Positions 60,378-64,000 of a stretch of 64,000 nucleotides of DNA are shown one piece after another. Both the position numbers and the translations under genes were made by a program. The DNA comes from Streptomyces sp. NBC_01775. GTDB taxonomy: Bacteria; Actinomycetota; Actinomycetes; Streptomycetales; Streptomycetaceae. Position 1 is the first letter of the stretch. Each line of letters opens with the position of its first letter. Under the pieces are notes generated by a model that saw only the letters and a program-made list of their open reading frames with translations, was not told where the DNA came from and ran no database searches. Where the stretch lies: assembly GCF_035917675.1 (NCBI RefSeq), contig NZ_CP109104.1:7378001-7442000 (forward strand), written 5' to 3'.

Positions 60378-60494
60378 TCAGCGTGCCGTGGCGCCTCGAA
60401 GGGACCGGGACCCGGCAGCGGCGGCGCGTGGCCGCCCGCAGGCGTGTGGTGCCGCGCTCGCGGCAGGAACGGAAACGGCGGCTGAGCCACGCAT
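60378..60494 (-). CDS. leader ORF between the B12 riboswitch and cobD
   Basis: 38 codons from ATG 60494 to TGA 60378-60380, beginning MRGSAAVSVPAASAAPHAC. GAGGA lies about nine bases before the ATG and is the only good ribosome-binding site downstream of the riboswitch. It ends two bases before the cobD ATG. The peptide is Ala/Arg-rich with no known motif. A small stem (CAGGG with CCCTG) lies just upstream of the binding site. The arrangement fits riboswitch control of the leader and coupled translation of cobD; the coding status is inferred. Confidence 0.5.
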   Translation of the reverse strand: MRGSAAVSVPAASAAPHACGRPRAAAAGSRSLRGATAR

Positions 60495-60536
60495 GGTGTT
60501 GGTCCTCACTCAGGGTCCGCGCCCTGGCTCGACTCG

Positions 60537-60692
60537 ACCGGCGACGAGAGTCTCCTGGCTTCCCGGATCCGCGCAGACCCCGCCTTCCAGCCCGTGCGGG
60601 GCCGTGGCTTTCTGGGTGCGCTCCCCGGTGACAGTGGCGGGACCGCGCCGGATTCGCACCGGCTTCCTCTCCATGCCGCCGTTTGGCACCGG
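60537..60692 (-). ncRNA. cobalamin (B12) riboswitch
   Basis: On the minus strand the B12-box region GAAGCCGGTGCGAATCCGGC ... GGTCCCGCCACTGT is at 60631-60666, preceded by GGTGCC near 60690 and followed by the AGCCAGGAGAC element at about 60550-60560. This is the standard order of the cobalamin aptamer. It controls the cob operon. Boundaries are approximate. Confidence 0.93.
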
Positions 60693-60693
60693 A

Positions 60694-60722
60694 AGTCCAC
60701 CACGCGAGTGTGACCCCGTCAA
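60694..60722 (-). promoter_or_regulatory. candidate cob operon promoter
   Basis: Minus strand TTGACG (60717-60722), 17-base spacer and TGGACT (60694-60699), placing the start near 60687 at the head of the riboswitch. The -35 is good and the -10 is weak. Confidence 0.42.
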
Positions 60723-60869
60723 CTCGCCCTTGACCTGCGAGGAGGTTGTGTGAGCAGACACACCACGGGCGCGCCGGAGCGTGCCGTCGTACGCGGGTCA
60801 CGCCCTCCGGCCCGGCCGCGCGTCAGCTCCGACGTGACGCGATCGCCGCCCATGACCCCACGACGGCAC

Positions 60870-60915
60870 AGCGGTCCGGCCGGGGCGCCAGTGGTGACGC
60901 CCCGGCCGGACCGCT
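60870..60915. terminator. strong hairpin terminator
   Basis: A perfect 18-bp stem (60870-60887 with 60898-60915) and 10-base loop. It lies about 60 bp after the small membrane gene on the minus strand and insulates it from the cob operon. No T run. The rest of 60723-60977 shows no convincing gene. Confidence 0.82.
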
Positions 60916-60977
60916 GCCTCGGATTCTGTGCTGTTGCCCCAGGCAGGTCTGTGCTGTTGCCCCGAGGCGGGGAGGGC

Positions 60978-61196
60978 CTACGCCGCGATGACGTAGATCC
61001 CCAAGGCGACCGCCGCCAGGCACAGCGCGTAGCAGGCGTAGGCGCCGGTACGGGCCAGGGCTGTGGGGCCTCCTCCCGCGGCGTCGCCACGGGAGGAGTG
61101 TCCGACGATGCCCAGCGTGAAGACTCCGACGAGTCCGACGGTGGCGATCAGACTGACTCCGAAGACCTGGCCGAGTGCGGCCCAGTCGATGCTCAT
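60978..61196 (-). CDS. small membrane protein downstream of the PiT gene
   Basis: 72 residues from ATG 61196. Two hydrophobic helices (VFGVSLIATVGLVGVFTLGIVGH and TGAYACYALCLAAVALGIYVIA) flank a short loop with SSRGDAAGG. It lies 17 bp after the phosphate transporter gene, an arrangement I recall as conserved in streptomycetes. It is probably an accessory or regulator of that transporter; the function is unproven. Confidence 0.85.
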   Translation of the reverse strand: MSIDWAALGQVFGVSLIATVGLVGVFTLGIVGHSSRGDAAGGGPTALARTGAYACYALCLAAVALGIYVIAA

Positions 61197-61213
61197 GTCG
61201 TCTTCCTTCCTGC

Positions 61214-62518
61214 CTAGCCGAGACTCGTCGCCGAGGCGGGACGATTACCGGTCCGCGCTGTTCCGGGCTGCGCCCGTTCCTCGGCCGCCGTGGTGGTGCC
61301 CACACCGGCGGGCGGCGGGGGCGGTGCCACCACCTGCATGGCGGTGGTGACCACCCCGGCCGGCTCCGGCTCGGGCTCGGACTCGGACGCCGGCTCTGCC
61401 GAGGCCGTCGCCGGGCTGACGTCGTTGACGTTGGTGTGGTCGACCGGCTCGCGGCGCGAGCGGGCCCAGATGGTGCCGCAGATCGCGAGCGTGAGCACCG
61501 CGACCAGCGTCACGCCCCAGTCGCCCTGGTCGGCGAGGAAGGCGGCGCCCGCGGCGACCAGCGCCGCGGCGGGCAGTGTCAGCGCCCAGCCGACGACCAT
61601 CCGGCCCGCCGTCGACCACCGCACGACGCCGCCCTTGCGGCCGATGCCGGAACCCATGACGGCACCGGAGCACACGTGCGTGGTGGAGAGGGAGAAGCCG
61701 ATGTGCGAGGAGGCCAGAATGGTGGCCGCCGCGCTGGTCTGCGCCGCGAAGCCCTGCGGCGGCGCGATGTCGGTGATGCCCCTGCCCATGGTGCGGATGA
61801 TGCGCCAGCCGCCGAGGTAGGTGCCCGCCGCGATGGCCAGGCCGGCCGAGCCGATCACCCACACGGGCGGGTCGGAGCCGGGAGCCAGGGCGCCACCGGT
61901 GACGAGGGCCAGGGTGATGACACCCATGGTCTTCTGTGCGTCGTTGGTGCCGTGCGCGAGGGAGACGAGTGCGGCGGAGGTGATCTGCCCCGCGCGGTAG
62001 CCCTTGGCGGTCTGCCCCTCGTCGGCGTTCCGGGCGACGCGGTAGGTCAGCCGGGTGGCGCACAGGGAGGCGATGCCCGCGACGAGCGGCGCGGCGAGTG
62101 CGGGGATGAGCACCTTCATGACGACGACGTCGCCGTTCACGGCGCCCAGGCCGACCGAGGCGACCGTCGCGCCGATCAGCCCGCCCATCAGCGCGTGCGA
62201 GGAACTGGAGGGGAGGCCGGCCAGCCAGGTCAGCAGGTTCCAGATGATCGCGCCGACCAGCCCGGCGAAGATCACTTCGGGCCGGATGCCGGATCCTTCA
62301 TCGATGATTCCGGAGGAAATTGTCTTGGCCACCTCGACGGACAGGAAAGCGCCGACGAGGTTGAGGACCGCCGACATCGCCACCGCGGCCCTAGGAGCCA
62401 GTGCCCCCGTGGAGATGGTGGTGGCCATGGCGTTGGCCGTGTCGTGGAAGCCGTTCGTGAAGTCGAACACCAAGGCCGTGACGATCACGATCCCGATGAG
62501 AAGCGTGATGTGTTCCAT
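61214..62518 (-). CDS. PiT-family inorganic phosphate transporter
   Basis: 434 residues from ATG 62518. Both PiT signatures are present (DFTNGFHDTANAMATTI and VSLAHGTNDAQKTMGVI) with about ten helices. The last 80 residues are a soluble tail rich in Pro, Glu and Ala (SEPASESEPEPEPAG and PPPPPAGVG). It belongs to the low-affinity metal-phosphate/proton symporters. A PHO-box-like repeat lies upstream, and a small membrane protein follows in the same operon. Confidence 0.95.
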   Translation of the reverse strand: MEHITLLIGIVIVTALVFDFTNGFHDTANAMATTISTGALAPRAAVAMSAVLNLVGAFLSVEVAKTISSGIIDEGSGIRPEVIFAGLVGAIIWNLLTWLAGLPSSSSHALMGGLIGATVASVGLGAVNGDVVVMKVLIPALAAPLVAGIASLCATRLTYRVARNADEGQTAKGYRAGQITSAALVSLAHGTNDAQKTMGVITLALVTGGALAPGSDPPVWVIGSAGLAIAAGTYLGGWRIIRTMGRGITDIAPPQGFAAQTSAAATILASSHIGFSLSTTHVCSGAVMGSGIGRKGGVVRWSTAGRMVVGWALTLPAAALVAAGAAFLADQGDWGVTLVAVLTLAICGTIWARSRREPVDHTNVNDVSPATASAEPASESEPEPEPAGVVTTAMQVVAPPPPPAGVGTTTAAEERAQPGTARTGNRPASATSLG

Positions 62519-62549
62519 TCACCAGGCACAATCAGTTCGGAGGGCAGTG

Positions 62550-62590
62550 ACATCGTGAACGTAAAGACGGTGGATGAACGGAAGGTGAAC
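62550..62590 (-). promoter_or_regulatory. PHO-box-like PhoP binding repeats
   Basis: Minus strand units GTTCACCTTCC (62580-62590) and GTTCATCCACC (62569-62579) are adjacent 11-bp direct repeats matching the Streptomyces PhoP core GTTCACC-N4. Another GTTCACG is at 62554-62560, slightly out of phase. The array ends about 30 bp before the transporter start. Confidence 0.68.
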
Positions 62591-62677
62591 TGGGGCGGGC
62601 ATCGAAGTGTCACCCCCCGATGCCTGTTGTGAGCGTCCGATCTCTCCCCTTCCGAAGCCGTCAGAGAGACCAGTCTC

Positions 62678-63442
62678 TCAGCCTCGGGCGTACTTTCTGA
62701 GCTGGGACATCGTGCCGTTGAAGAGGTCCTGGTCGCCGGGCAGCCGACCCTTGTCGGCGTACTGCCAGACGGTGCGCGTGTGCCATCCTCCGGGCAGCGG
62801 TCCGGCCCTGTTGTTCCAGTCGGCCAGCCACAGTGGATGTTTCGCGGCGAAGGCCGGGGTGTTGCCGGTGCAGGTCCGCCACCACCGGGTCGAGGTGTAG
62901 AGGGCCGGGTGACGCCCCGTCAGCCGTAGCGTCTCTTTGCTGAAGGAATGAATCCAGTCACGCATTTGGGCGGGGCTGATCCCGTGACAGGTCTTGCCGT
63001 AGGCGGCCTCCAGGTCGACGGCGGGCGGCAGCGTCGCGCCGTCGCGGTGCCAGGCGCCGCCGTGGCGTACGAAGTAGGCGGCCTGCTTCCTTCCTGACGA
63101 CTTGTCGGCGCGCGCGAAGTGGTAGGCGCCGCGCAGGATGCCGGCTGATCTCGCGCCGTCGTACTGCTGCCGGAAGTACGGGCTGCGGTAGGTGGTGCCC
63201 TCGGTGGCCTTGACGTAGACGAAGCGTGCGCCGTTCGCGCGTGCACGTGTCCAGTCCACGTCCCCCTGGTGCGAGGAGACGTCGTGACCCCTGGGCCTGC
63301 CGGTGGCCTCCGCCGGTCCGGGAGCCTCGGCGAGCGTGGTCCCGGTGAGGGCGAGCGCGGCGGCGGTGAGGGTCAGTGCGCGCAGCCGGCGTACCGCCGG
63401 ATGGCGGCACGTGCCCAGGCGTTCCACGATAGTTCGGTACAT
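62678..63442 (-). CDS. secreted GH25 lysozyme (Lyc-type muramidase)
   Basis: 254 residues from ATG 63442 with AGGGGA seven bases upstream. A signal peptide (LTLTAAALALTGTTLAEAPG) leads into a GH25 barrel: GHDVSSHQGDVDWTRARANG, FVYVKATEGTTYRSPYF and the catalytic PPAVDLEAAYG, ending LWLADWNNRAGP and WQYADKGRLPGDQDLF. No cell-wall-binding repeat follows. It hydrolyses peptidoglycan outside the cell. Confidence 0.94.
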   Translation of the reverse strand: MYRTIVERLGTCRHPAVRRLRALTLTAAALALTGTTLAEAPGPAEATGRPRGHDVSSHQGDVDWTRARANGARFVYVKATEGTTYRSPYFRQQYDGARSAGILRGAYHFARADKSSGRKQAAYFVRHGGAWHRDGATLPPAVDLEAAYGKTCHGISPAQMRDWIHSFSKETLRLTGRHPALYTSTRWWRTCTGNTPAFAAKHPLWLADWNNRAGPLPGGWHTRTVWQYADKGRLPGDQDLFNGTMSQLRKYARG

Positions 63443-64000
63443 GACAAATCCCCTGCCGACGAGGCCTGATGTACGAGTGCGACAGATTGCCTTTCTCCGG
63501 CTGAAGCGCTTAAGGCGGGTTATTCCGTCTAGTCCCGTTACTACGGCTGTAAAGCTCCGTAATACGGCGACTTCGCTGGAGGTATGACATATGCAGAACG
63601 CGTCGCGCCGCCCGGTGGACACGGCTGATCATCCGTCAACGGCGCACTCGCGGTGAACGACTCGGAGTGCCCGCCGCGTCCATCACTCCTCGTGCTGGGC
63701 TTTATCAACCCATTACTCCTGAAGTAGGGCGTCCGCTCGGTCGTGAAACCCGTGCCGGTCCACGGCGGCGGAGTCCGTTCTCCTCCGGCCCGTCACCCAC
63801 CGCCACCGCATGGCGCACAGGCGCGTCGGCAGTGGTACGCCCTGTCTCTGCGCGCGCCGCGCGTATGTCAGTGGCGCGCGCCGCCCTCCCGGCCGCCCCG
63901 CCTCGGGCGCCGCGCAGGCCGCCTCGGGCCGCCGCGGTACGCGTCACCCGCCCGGGACCGCCCACTGGCCCCCGGATCCGATCCCGTCGACACTGGAGGG
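63443..64000. other. non-coding right end of the window
   Basis: The first 150 bp are unusually AT-rich for this DNA and carry the lysozyme promoter; CCGTTACTACGG and CCGTAATACGG lie there as partial dyads around 63534-63565. The rest has no reading frame with convincing codon use. Confidence 0.5.

Noticed and set aside
60750..61217. Plus-strand ORF after GAGGAGG near 60740
   Set aside because: The translation has no domain sense, crosses the strong hairpin at 60870 and runs antisense to the small membrane gene.
63705..63965. 86-residue minus-strand ORF at the right end
   Set aside because: Low-complexity Arg/Ala/Gly composition with no start signal; typical of chance ORFs in high-GC DNA.
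1..64000. Search for tRNA or rRNA genes, CRISPR arrays, transposases and integrase/att sites
   Set aside because: None recognised on either strand; the tandem repeats found are not spaced like CRISPR.

Overview
This 64 kb window is chromosomal DNA from a Streptomyces-type actinomycete. Support comes from very high GC with G/C-ending codons, many GTG starts, ATGA/GTGA gene overlaps, leaderless-looking starts, a CtaA haem A synthase, an ectABCD operon, a DUF1992 gene, a bL37 ribosomal gene, SSI-type inhibitor and ECF42 sigma genes, and a gene order that (from memory, not aligned) resembles the conserved Streptomyces core running from suf to ect to cob. No rRNA, tRNA, CRISPR array, transposase or replication origin was seen.

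Layout. 1-4.5 kb: amidohydrolase-like gene, ctaA and an ABC-2 exporter. 4.5-11.4 kb: a complete SUF Fe-S assembly operon (sufR-sufB-sufD-Rieske-sufC-sufS-sufU-sufT-like) with a SufR-type operator on the sufR start and a strong terminator at its end. 11.5-22 kb: SMR efflux pump with its TetR repressor, dapD, an EI24/CysZ-like membrane protein, a secreted nuclease-like protein, a large acidic protein, a crotonase, a YeeE/YedE sulfur transporter and an MFS remnant. 22-28.4 kb: small hypothetical genes, a methyltransferase, a TetR/EamA pair with twin operators, a double TerD protein, an SSI protease inhibitor, the 25-residue bL37 and a GlsB-family protein. 28.4-40.6 kb: a uronate/glucarate catabolic set (uronate dehydrogenase, kdgD, a coupled unknown protein, and 7 kb away an IclR regulator and a ketoglutarate-semialdehyde dehydrogenase), interrupted by a dead PBP gene, CMD and VOC genes, a two-component system and a second secreted nuclease-like protein. 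40.7-44.2 kb: ectoine/hydroxyectoine operon. 44.5-52 kb: amidohydrolase, ECF42/DGPF pair, fused carboxyltransferase, FrnE-like DsbA protein, DUF1992 and an alpha/beta hydrolase. 52-60.7 kb: a cobalamin operon transcribed leftwards behind a B12 riboswitch and a short leader ORF. 60.9-63.5 kb: PiT phosphate transporter with a PHO-box-like element and a GH25 lysozyme.

Three things stand out. (1) Many gene ends, and a few gene starts, carry short tandem duplications that copy the stop or start codon (units of 11 to 89 bp); similar repeats lengthen coding linkers. (2) The cob operon seems to reach its first enzyme gene through a 38-codon leader ORF that has the only good ribosome-binding site and ends two bases before cobD. 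(3) kdgD and the distant semialdehyde dehydrogenase have near-identical promoters and share a 9-base motif, suggesting one IclR-controlled regulon split by unrelated genes. Everything here was read by eye; no database search or alignment was run.
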